Source: Heliopora coerulea (lineage: Eukaryota > Cnidaria > Anthozoa > Scleralcyonacea > Helioporidae). From it: a stretch of 64,000 nt of DNA. The notes under the pieces are model-generated. The model saw nothing but the letters and a program-made list of their open reading frames with translations. It was not told the DNA's origin and ran no database searches. The position numbers and the translations under genes are program-made. The stretch is from NCBI GenBank assembly GCA_030142905.1, contig JASJOG010000343.1, positions 198,747 to 262,746 on the forward strand, written 5' to 3'. Within the stretch, counting starts at the first letter, position 1, and every line of letters begins with the position of its first letter. Below, piece after piece: positions 21,700-31,205 of the stretch.

Positions 21700-22895
21700 C
21701 AAAACCACTTGGGTGAGCGCACGGCCAATGTTATTACTTGTAAAGCTTTTGGCGTTCCTTGTGTTGCATCAAGAAAATGTCTTCGTTTTTATCGCAACTC
21801 ATTTTATTTGTGGTGGGACTCGAGTATATTTCAAAATGAATGTTCCTTATTGATCAAGACGCTATATCATTGGCAATTTCATCCAAAAGGACCCGAATTC
21901 AATTTATCTAGGATTTTTTTTATTGGGGTGGGGAGGCAAAGGACGTGAACGGTCAATGGATAGTACTTATCATTTACGTTAAGATATGGAGTAAGGGTAA
22001 GGGTTTCTATAAGGTTACGTTAAACATGATGTTTACTGGTCTTATACCCTGGACCTCGGATAAACAAAGTATTCATAATGGATTGGAGTTATCACGTCAG
22101 TTGTCACTGATCACGACTTACGTTGAACTGGTTTAGAAAAAAATTTAGAGCCGCGCCACTCAGCGATAATCAATGTCTAAGGTATCACATCATATTTGAT
22201 GTGCTTTGATTTTGGTTGATGTTTCATCTGGGTGGCTGTAAGTGGTTAAAGTTCGTAAAAAGTGATCATGCAAAACACTTAAAATTATTATCTTGAAACT
22301 AATTAACTAGTCAACTAATTAAGTAATTAATGAGTTTTAAAATTGTTCACTTCAGTTCCTTATGAATATACCAAGTAGATTTTTTTTTTCGGGGGGCGAC
22401 TGCCCCCGTTGCCCCTCCGCTTGCTACGGCCCTGTTTACAACTAGTGCGTGGTAATTATGCATATTTGGATGGCCACCGCTGTGCCCGAGCACGATCATT
22501 GTGCGTTTGGATAGTGTTTGCAATAACGACAAGCGTTATCCTTTTGTATTATGTGAAGAGATTGCATGTCGATAAACTTTCTTTTCATCAGAAGCCCAAA
22601 GGACAAGCAATTGACGTTGGCGCAAGCAAATGCTAAAATTCTCATCTCTACTCAGGATATGTCGTGAAAATAGTGCAATATACAGAACGGTAAAATCAAC
22701 AAGGTTTCGTATTAAAATCCTTATTTGAAAAGAACAACAAACTGAACGTTCCCTCACAAACGCACCAAGGTTACAGCTGGAACTTTAGTATGCATCAGCT
22801 CTGCTGATACTGTCACACGACATAGCTAACGTCAGCCGGACTTCTGTAAACAAACTTCCTTTCCAAGATCAAACTTCATCTTCTTCTTTTACACA
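21700..22895. other. No gene recognised; transposon end near 22430
   Basis: CTTGCTACGGCCCTG at about 22420-22434 resembles one terminal repeat of a hAT-type element (CAGGGCCGTAGCAAG), preceded by a G/C-rich stretch. No partner end was found. The rest is AT-rich and non-coding. Confidence 0.35.
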
Positions 22896-23300
22896 GCCCT
22901 AGTCCCAGACTATCCCAGGGTCGGCTGCTCAGATTCTGGTTCTCCAATAGCTTCTGTCTCTCGTCATATCTGATGTTAGTCCATTCTCATTCAAATCTTC
23001 TTTCACGAAATCTAGCCATCTCTTCTTTGGTCTCCCCTGTCCTCTGTTTCCCTCTATATTTAGTTCCATAATACTTCTAATTGGCTCTTCTTCGCTTCTC
23101 CTCAACACATGTCATACCATCTTAACCTTGCTTCCTTAACCTTCTCTGCAATGCATACCACACCACATCTTCTTCTGATCTCATCATTTCTTATCTTATC
23201 TTTTAACGACACTCCCAGAATCCATCTCAACATTCGCATCTCCGTTCTTTTCAGCAAATTATCTTCTTTTTTCCTGTATATAATATACGTAACAATATAA
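22895..23300 (-). mobile_element. LINE reverse transcriptase C-terminal fragment
   Basis: Minus strand: RTEMRMLRWILGVSLKDKIR, NDEIRRRCGV and KEARLRWY, then after a frameshift RRSEEEPIRSIMELNIEG, RPKKRWLDFVKEDLNENG. This is the post-thumb region of a non-LTR retrotransposon. It is a short, 5'-truncated, frameshifted remnant of a different LINE from the one at 7.4-10.3 kb. Confidence 0.75.
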
Positions 23301-23460
23301 TTATACGTAACAATATAATTCATCAAATCAATTTCCAATCGTGAAAAGAACACCAAATAATCATGAAATAGATTTTACGTCTCTTTTCATAGCGGTTTCC
23401 GAGTACCAGTAAAGCTGTCACTTCCCATATGTCAACTGAACAATTTACACAATTTTAGAC

Positions 23461-24175
23461 GTTCACACGATACCGGTACGAAACTGCACCGGTATCAAAA
23501 TATCACGGTACGAACCTGTTCACACGATACCGATATAACTTCATGCCGTTTTGCTGTTCCGTTCACACGATGCCGTTACGATTACAAGATTTTAAATTAT
23601 TGCTGACCGTGTTGTTCGCAGTCACTTGCGTGTTAATCAGTATGCCAACACGCCTCCGACAAAAAAACAAAAAACATCAGACGAATCGGTCCGAAACTTT
23701 GCTTGAACCGATGAGGAAGGGTCTTGGTCGTGCCCAAAATTGTTGTCGTCGTCTCTTTTTCTTTTTTCTTTTGTTTTTGTTTGTACCAAGTTGCAATAAA
23801 AATATTAAAAATCGCCGTTTCTTTGTGTAGTCCAAAAACCACAACCAGAGGACAATTTGATAAAGGAAAGAATAAAACACAGACCGAAAATTGTCATCTT
23901 GTGACTTGATATTCAAGTTTTTGTTTGTAAATTCCCGCTTTCTCGCTTCATTTAACCTGTACGTTTTGGCGGCGAAAAAAGTTTCGTGAAACCGTGATGA
24001 AATTATTACGGTAAAGCGTTCACACGATCCCAGTAGAGGTACACTTTCATTACGGTTTCAAATCGTTACGGTTAGCATTACTGTTTCATGTTTTTTCATA
24101 CCGGTATCGTGTGAACGCAAGGCCTAACCGTAATGATTTTGTTACGGTTTCATTTTGTACCGGCATCGTGTGAAC
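23461..24175. mobile_element. Harbinger-like non-autonomous DNA transposon
   Basis: Left end GTTCACACGATACCGGTACG; right end GTACCGGCATCGTGTGAAC. Additional copies of CACGATACCGGTA/CGGTATCGTG lie just inside both ends. A minus-strand fragment KKKRRRQQFWARPRPFL resembles the start of Harbinger-type transposases, but no catalytic part is present. The Harbinger assignment is an inference from that short motif. Confidence 0.5.
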
Positions 24176-24424
24176 GGGGTCTGAGACCAGTCTGAAACGT
24201 CTACCCTTAGGAAGTCCACTTGCGAGTTCGGACCCGTCTTGACTTCATGTTATTTTTATGAGATAAGACTTCTTGAATACCCTTTTTTCATGCTTTTCAA
24301 TATCTCTTTTTCGTAATTTTTTTGGATCATTTAATTAATGTGCGCGAAATGCTCGAGCCAGATGTTCTGCCTTCTCACTGGCATTTTTGAGTTCTTGTAT
24401 TAAGAGAAAATCTTTAAGTAACGT

Positions 24425-24495
24425 ATATCCAACGAAGATATTCAAGGCATCCTGGTATTTGTATTCAGCCGATGTATCATGGGAACCTGCCATTC
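24425..24495. repeat. MITE, GCTGAATACAACTAC family, right-end fragment
   Basis: TCCTGGTATTTGTATTCAGC then CGATGTATCATGGGAACC corresponds to the right half of the copies at 28585-28771 and 52511-52686. Confidence 0.4.
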
Positions 24496-25116
24496 AAGCT
24501 TATCGAAGACTGAATTGTCATTGGTGTTACAAATTTACATTAAATTCCACTGTAATAACAATTGTATGTTTGTAGTACATCATATGACTAAGAGGTTTTG
24601 ACTGAAGCCTTCATCTGAGTAAATACCAAGAGCTAGTTGGGCCTCGTCATATAAATGCCAAACTTCGAATAGCTCGCGTAAGAATATGGGTATTTCCAAG
24701 TATCAGGTTCACATGACTTGCACAACCTAGTATACACTTGGTATGTAAACAGAATAACAAGCATTATTGTAATAATAACCTTGCAAACCTTCAAATAGTT
24801 AAATTCTGTGTTATTACGCTATGAAAATCTTGACCTTAATTGAAACGATGGACACGAAAACCATTAAAGGCTAAAATCCTATCCTGTTTACATGAACTTC
24901 TGTATCGTTTTATGAATCTTTCGTTGGATTAAGTGAATGACTTGCCAAGGTAGCAAAATCTAACATAATGCAGTTAACGTTAAATAATATTTCGAAAAGT
25001 AAATATTAGTTTGGTGTAGCAGTTTGTGAACAATTCCTCAATTTGCCCTATCGTGCATTGCTGATCTCAAGTAATACCGAGCGATTAGTGTGCATGCTAT
25101 AAAATTCTTCGCAGTT
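24496..25116. other. No gene recognised; 3' side of membrane-protein gene
   Basis: AT-rich sequence just downstream (in gene orientation) of the minus-strand membrane protein. No polyadenylation site was chosen with confidence. Confidence 0.4.
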
Positions 25117-26415
25117 CTAATGATGTAGGAAGTTGTGTGCAAGACCCACTATGGATCCAAGTAACGAAAATATGGCAATCGTGATGGTGATTTGTATGTT
25201 GTAGAGCCTGAATCCGTACCCTCTCCTTTTGCTTTGCTTCAAGAATATCTCAAGGCTTTGTCGACAGTAAAATGTTTGATTATTCTCATAATCCACCTTG
25301 TCATTCAGTGCATGGGCAAGATTCAATTCGTGCCAAGTTACATAACTGGCTGATATAAACGGAAAGAAAAACTTGTAAGCTACGACCAGCGTTCCTGCAA
25401 TCTGAGCAGTGTATTGGTATGGATGATGGAAAATAGTCGCAGCTTCACACCACTCGTAAATATTTGCTATCAAGACCAAGACGTAAAAGAGCAGATGGAC
25501 TGAAAACCAGACCTTGATGCTATTCATGATTTCCTCAACATCTTGACGGAGCTCGGAGTAATATTTCAAAACTCCACGAACATCGTCGGTACTTTTTTCT
25601 ATTTGGGCATACCCCTTAGTAAGTGTATTACACGTAGACAGGCAAACGCACAAGAATACGCAACAAACAACAACAGCGGAATAAAGTCCCCAGTAAACAG
25701 ATGTGACCAATGTATAAAATACCGCATCGCATGCCCGTCGGTGCCCATGGTGATCGCAGTTACGGGTTAAAGTTTTCTTGATATTAACCAAGTCAAATAT
25801 GACTTAGTAGTAGGCATCTTCAAATAATACAAAGGAGACGGCAAAAATACCAGTGTAGAATGCAATGTTCACGTACAGCCAGTCGTTCCTGTTCAACGTC
25901 CTGACATACTCTTGATCTTTAAACTTGAAATGATGTAATGCCAAAATGTAAGAGCAAAACCCCGAAATCCATAAAGTGCTCAGGAGTATTTTCGTCCCAA
26001 TGTGAACACTGCCATGGCCCGCTGTAGCAAAGAAGTAGAAATGAGCACCCAAACCAAACCCGAGTAAACAAAGTGGTACTACAGTTAAAATCCACTTCGA
26101 TTTTCTTTTTTGTGGCAACCAAACTCCTGGAAAAGCGATGGCGACGAAACAACAAAATGGCCAATGCGACTGAAGTAGAATTAGCTTCACTCTTTCAAAT
26201 AAACACAGACTTGGCTCATGGATATGTTTGGCTTCGCGCTCGCTTCCGCCCTTGAAAGTACCTTGGTTACTTACAACGCCAACGAACTGTTGCTCTTGTG
26301 GTTCATTTGTTGTACTGGCTAAGTTATACTTGTTCCATTCAACTGAAGCACTTAGTTTTTCCGAGTGGTGAACGATATTGACACCACAAGACAAAAGCTG
26401 TGTTTTTTCATCCAT
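25117..26415 (-). CDS. Multi-pass membrane protein, uninterrupted except for one in-frame stop
   Basis: An intronless minus-strand frame of 432 codons from ATG at 26415 to the TAG at 25119-25117, broken only by a TAA at 25806-25804 (codon 204). Residues 1-78 are hydrophilic. Hydrophobic segments follow around HWPFCCFVAIAFPGVW, WILTVVPLCLLGFGLGAHFY, ILLSTLWISGFCSYILAL and YVNIAFYTGIFAVSFVLF. After the stop come YTLVTSVYWGLYSAVVVCC, FSVHLLFYVLVLIANIY, AQIAGTLVVAYKFFFPFIS and ITITIAIFSLLGSIVGLA, giving seven or eight membrane spans. The layout recalls gustatory-receptor-like (GRL) proteins of invertebrates, but the typical C-terminal TY...QF motif is not visible, so I do not name the family. The stop lies in the loop after the fourth span. 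It could be a recent nonsense mutation, an allele or a sequence error. Confidence 0.55.
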
Positions 26416-27170
26416 TTCTTGAAGAAACTACAGGGTGAAAGTGAAATAAAATGATCTGTAATGTATCCCAAGCAAATAGTGTAGCGGAAGTCCATCGCAA
26501 GACGGAAATCAGTTCGTTCTTCCTCGGTATTTATCTTCTATCCCGTGACCGGAGAAATCAGATAAAAAAATAAATCTCATTCTAAAACTGAGACGACCCA
26601 CCACGGTTCGCAAGCTGCTTAGCAGAATGCCAAAAGGGGGGTCAGGGATCAAATACGACCGCCCTTTTCAAATCTCTATGTTGCGCCCTTGCTATGGAAA
26701 AGAATCGTGTTGGAATCATTAACATTAAGTGAGACTAGAGTTTTCAAAACTGTGATGAGAAACTTGGAGACTTTGTGTGGAAAACCTGATACTTAACCCT
26801 GACAGACGTGGTCGTGTAATCCTGACCCCTTTTAGGAACACGCGATTCCATAGAAATTGTGTTTCGTTCAGTTCTAGTCATTTTTCAGGTTTTGGTCTTG
26901 GAGGAGTGGAATTATTACCAAACTATTGGGTACTACACAATGTGTAAAAGGGCAAACCGTATATTTATGAGTTATCGGCTTAACGACTGAGACCTAGCTA
27001 TGTAACGTTTGTTTGAGACCTAGCTATGTAACGTTTGTTAATCATGATAAGTCAACAAACTAACGAGCTGTCAAGCCAAGTCTTTTTCCATATTACTCAT
27101 TGTTTCGTTTATATGAAGCGAACTGAAGCGACAAACAACATCTTTAGATGTTTGTGAACGTTGATCGTCC
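26416..27170. other. No gene recognised; upstream of membrane-protein gene
   Basis: CTGTAG just before the ATG (26424-26433, minus strand) could be a splice acceptor for an upstream non-coding exon. Two exact-length copies of GAGACCTAGCTATGTAACGT plus TTGTTT/TTGTTA lie at 26989-27040. Confidence 0.4.
26989..27040. repeat. 26-bp direct tandem duplication
   Basis: GAGACCTAGCTATGTAACGT followed by TTGTTT, repeated immediately with one final difference. Confidence 0.95.
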
Positions 27171-27199
27171 ACGTTAGAGTAGTCTTGAGAAAGACTGTT

Positions 27200-27250
27200 G
27201 GTGTTGGTGAAAGTGACTGACGTTTCGACGGCCTCAGCGGAGGTCTTAAA
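27200..27250 (-). other. Decayed hammerhead-like sequence
   Basis: Minus strand CCGCTGAGGCCGTCGAAACG then TCAGTCAC keeps GAAA, the ACGT palindrome and UC, but the first core box reads CTGAGGC instead of CTGANGA. It may derive from a Penelope-type terminal repeat. Confidence 0.35.
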
Positions 27251-28261
27251 AAATCTTAAATCTGCAAGATGTTGTTTTTCGGAGTTTGCTTGTTGCTTTA
27301 TTCATCCTTAAATTGTCGGCTGGCAATGAACTCAACTAGTTAGTCCGATTGAAACGATCGGCTGAAGTCAATAATTAAAGGCATCGGGAGGACTGACTTG
27401 ATTAACGAAAGGATTTCAAAAAGTTGGATTGGCTTCATGAAAACAGGGATTGACGTGATCTGATGAATGTGCAAGTGTATATACCAAAAGAATGATGTAC
27501 AACATATTATGATATGTAGCCGAATATCAACAGATCGATATCGACTTAAAAACAACAATGAAATGTCATTTTGTTTGAATTGTTCGGTGGCCTTGAATTA
27601 AATTAACGAAGTTTGTCTGTTCGTCGATCAGACTCTAGATAGTCCATTTGCTTCGAATAATGCGTATCTAAACATTCAAGTACCATCAATGTTTGCATAA
27701 TCCGGGTAAATACTATCGCCGGCTTGCTGCAAGAATAGTAAATTAGCAAATGTTCCTAGAAAAAGCGGAACTGAGATATAATAATAATACAAAAATAGGA
27801 AAAAATCATAGGGGATCGCTTCCAAGAAGACCGGGAATCTTTTTATAAACATACACTTGATAGGCTTAATTGCATTGACTTGGCTGCCATAACCGGAACT
27901 ATGGAATCTCGTTTGGGGAAGTGGGGGTCACATGTTATAGATCAAAGTTTTCGAATGTTGGCCGTTTTATCCTTCTGGCAAGTATTTAATTTTGTAATTG
28001 TTATAAAAATTGGATGCTACGTAGACAGCGATAAATAACGTAAAAAGCTCAAAGATTGGTGACTGCTGTGACTGCTGAATGCAAAGCAACCCATCTGGAG
28101 AACAACTTCAAACTTCCGACCTTCAACGGATCAAATAATACTTATAAACAAAAGAATTGATTGTTTTTGTTTATAAGTATCTTCCTCCGACAGGGGAGTA
28201 AATGCAAGTGGTCCATAGCAACTACCGGTAGACTAGGTTTCATACTACGAGGAATCATGTG

Positions 28262-28536
28262 CAGGGCCTTTTTTAACTATTATAGTGGGGGGGCAAATGC
28301 CCCCCCCAGTCCCTCTAGGTGGCACGAAAATAAGTAATAATAAAAATGCCTATAGACAAATTTGTTGAGTGCTTTCTTTCAAATACTGACAATAATCTGT
28401 GCTCTAGGTTTACGTTTTGTAGATTTCAGAATGGTCCAAGTAAAAAACGATCCTAGAGGGACAAATTTATCAATGAAGTCGAAGGTCCCTTTTGAAAAAT
28501 GCCCCCCCCACGGCAAATTTCTTAAAAAAGGCCCTG
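28262..28536. repeat. Fold-back MITE with CAGGGCCTTTTTTAA ends
   Basis: CAGGGCCTTTTTTAA at the left and TTAAAAAAGGCCCTG at the right (an inverted repeat with minor differences), with inner G- and C-rich tracts (GGGGGGGCAAATGCCCCCC). The short open frame inside has no domain. Confidence 0.7.
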
Positions 28537-28584
28537 ATCATGTGACAATTGATGGCCAAATAAACAAAGCAGCCCAAAATAGCC

Positions 28585-28771
28585 GGTTCCTGTTATTGCG
28601 CCCACTGAATACAACTACCAGAATACTTTGCCGTTTTTTCAATTTCATGCAAACATTAAATTCCCAACAAGAATGGAAAGGCAATTGCTCCGATCAACAT
28701 TCCAAACCAGATTTCTGAAGACATTGCATATTCTAGTAGTTGTATTCAGCAGCTGATGTATAAGGGGAACC
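28585..28771. repeat. MITE, GCTGAATACAACTAC family, full copy
   Basis: GGTTCC...ACTGAATACAACTACCAGAA at the left; CTAGTAGTTGTATTCAGCAG and TGTATAAGGGGAACC at the right. About 187 bp. The hAT element 28796-29540 inserted close to its right edge. Confidence 0.75.
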
Positions 28772-28795
28772 GACTATTACAGCGACAGTCTAGGC

Positions 28796-29540
28796 CAGTG
28801 GTTCCCAACGTGGGGTTCGGAAACAACTTTTGGTGGTCCGCCAAGACTAAGGGGTCCGCCGGGGGTCTGCGCAAAAGGGATGGGGTCTGCAGAAGGTAAC
28901 TGTTTCTCTTGGCAAATGACTATCTGCAATATTGGTTCAACTATATTTTATTGCAAACTACCAGTCAATATCCCAAATTCTGAAGGGTGTAAGTGTAACA
29001 TAAGAACTCGTAATTTTGAGGTTTTAACAGGTCACACCTTCATCTCATGTTACATGCAACCACGCTTTGCCTGTTCACCCCGGGCTTTGTTCGTACAGGA
29101 AAAGTTCACCAGATTTATCTATCCATAAATTAATCATGAGTTTAAAACGATCTGGCAGTTGGAAGATTAAACTACGAGGATACAATGTTGAGTACTTAAA
29201 ATTTGACCAAGGATTTACCAGGCGGGAATCGTAGTCGTAGGATGAATATTAATGCCCAGCTCAAAATTCGGATGTGAATAGCCATAACAGGATAAAACAC
29301 GACAAATAACAAAACATGTTAGTTTAGACAAGCTTTACTGACGTTGCGCGTTAGCAACGAAACTTGGTTTTATTCCATGCCGAACTGAGCAAAGCAAACC
29401 TGAATGCATCTTTTGAGGAGAGATTTTAGGCAATGAAGCAATGAAACCGGCGAAGCTGCAGTTTCAGTTGGGGAGGGGTCCGCCGAGATTTTTAAAATCA
29501 GTTAAGGGGCCCCTGGGAAGCAAAAGGTTGGGAACCACTG
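28796..29540. mobile_element. hAT non-autonomous transposon with perfect 8-bp target duplication
   Basis: Ends CAGTGGTTCCCAACGT (left) and the inverse AGGTTGGGAACCACTG (right). It is flanked on both sides by GTCTAGGC (28788-28795 and 29541-29548), a perfect 8-bp duplication as made by hAT transposases. Length 745 bp. GGGGTCCGCC-type subterminal repeats lie near both ends. No transposase domain is present, so it must have been mobilised in trans. Confidence 0.9.
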
Positions 29541-29867
29541 GTCTAGGCAATACCAGTTCCCTTCTTTGTCGCTCGGTCAGTACGAAAACCTTAGGCAAAT
29601 ACTTTCTCATACGCTCCTCACTTTCGGTTAATAAGTATTCATTATTTTATCGCACAGTTGATGACGTTGTGTTCCAACATTCAGCTAAATTTCTCTGCTA
29701 AGATCGAGAGTTTAATTTCCAGCTTACATTATCTAAATTACAACGATATCTTGGATAATGAAAATAGCATATTTGTTGTCAAGATTCGAGTTGAATGTCT
29801 TTTTTACAAATTAGTTCCCGGAGAAAAGGGGGCCACGTCCCGTTTGACCTTCCTCTAAATCCACCCT

Positions 29868-29995
29868 TGGTATCTCTGTGGCTCAATAATTATTGCGTCT
29901 GTCTGGTCATCAGAAGGTTGCGAGTTTGTGCGTAAATGAGCTTGACGAGCATCCACTTATCATCTGCAATAAGGCCAAGCTCACACAAGCGCAAT
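29868..29995 (+). mobile_element. tRNA-derived SINE, copy 2
   Basis: TCTCTGTGGCTCAATAATTA and GTCTGGTCATCAGAAGGTTG form A- and B-box-like parts of a tRNA head; the tail GAGCTTGACGAGCATCC with ATCATCTGCAAT follows. The middle part (CGTCTGGGG) is missing compared with copy 3. Confidence 0.55.
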
Positions 29996-30086
29996 ATTGT
30001 GTATAACACAAATGCTGATCATTAGCATTATTATCATATTGTTACTAGCGCATAAGCAGTACACACGTCGAATCCACCCCCCAGTT

Positions 30087-30220
30087 GTCCATCTGAATAA
30101 TCTCAGTAGTTCAATGCCGCTAGAACGTCTCGACGGTCGTCAAAAAGTTGAAGGTTCCATCCCCGTCTGGGGTTTAGAATACGTTTTTGTGTGTAAATAA
30201 ACCTGACGAATGTCCATCAA
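30087..30220 (+). mobile_element. tRNA-derived SINE, copy 3
   Basis: AATCTCAGTAGTTCAATGCC, GGTCGTCAAAAAGTTGAAGG and TTCCATCCCCGTCTGGGGTT followed by AGAATACGTTTTTGTGTG and AACCTGACGAATGTCCATCA. It matches the minus-strand copy at 21036-21165. Confidence 0.55.
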
Positions 30221-31078
30221 GGCTTTGCCTGACGGGAAGTAGGGCGGCATACTCCCAGAAATTTACAGGAAAATAGTATGACAAGTGACGGTATAAATTG
30301 AGGAGATTATAAACATGCATGAGATTGATAATGGCAGGAAATAGACCCTATTACCCCCCTGCTAATGTATCCTAGGAATGTGTCTGTTCACTTGTCTTCT
30401 TTAGCATTGTCTGCACTCCTGAATGAAATGGTTGGTAAACTACACCTCTTGAATTCCAGACATTTCAATTCATATCTCATAAAAATGAAGCTTGCAATTG
30501 AAACTGGGAGCAACCAGGACGGACGCTATATGTACAATGAAAAATAAATTTTCCCATGATGCCTCATTTCCATAACAACACAAACATAATCTTGAATACC
30601 GATAAAAGTTGCTAAACACACAAAGTTTTATTATTGCTGTGGTTTTAAGGTATTTAAAATTTTAAAAAGGTTCTTAAATTGGTATTTAAGAACCTTGTTG
30701 CCAAGGCAACACATGAGAAGTTATGTCATCGACTCTCTTATCAATTTCTTCCCTGTACAAATATGAGGAAATGCTACCAAATTCGGTTGCTGCATCGTTC
30801 TTATTTGGGGACAATACTGAGAAAAGGAATGAGGAGGGCCGATTGCAGCCGTTAAAAGTACAGATAACAAGTACCCTAAAATGAACTTTCCTTAACAACT
30901 GTTGCATACAGCAGGTGTGTTGCATCATTTGGTTGCGTAGCATTGACAGTTGACCGCTGAAATACGAATTTCTACCGCGGGTCTGGGAGGGGGAAATTTA
31001 ACAACCTGACCGGCCTGACGAAAGCGGAAGGATAGTAAATTTTACTGAAATTCCGAATGTCGAGATTGGTCTTGAAGG
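30221..31078. other. Upstream region of synaptojanin
   Basis: No gene is recognised. A small palindrome (TTTAAAAAGGTTCTTAAATT with GGTATTTAAGAACCTT) lies near 30650-30700. The promoter and 5' untranslated region of the synaptojanin gene should be here, but no TATA box or initiator can be chosen. Confidence 0.4.
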
Positions 31079-31205
31079 ATGGTTTTGGCAAAAGCATTTA
31101 CAGCGTTCAAACGTAACAATAAAACAGCACCTGTTTCTGTTTTACTGGAAAAACGAGATAAACCTGAATCTCTTCTCTTTGAATCCGGAGCAGTTGCTGA
31201 GTTAG
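31079..31205 (+). CDS. SYNJ: Synaptojanin exon 1 (start)
   Basis: ATG at 31079, residues 1-42. [20 protein letters not shown] then GAVAEL is the conserved opening of synaptojanin. The donor is G|GTAAAG at 31206. The downstream frame continues into the intron to a stop, which confirms the splice. Confidence 0.9.
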
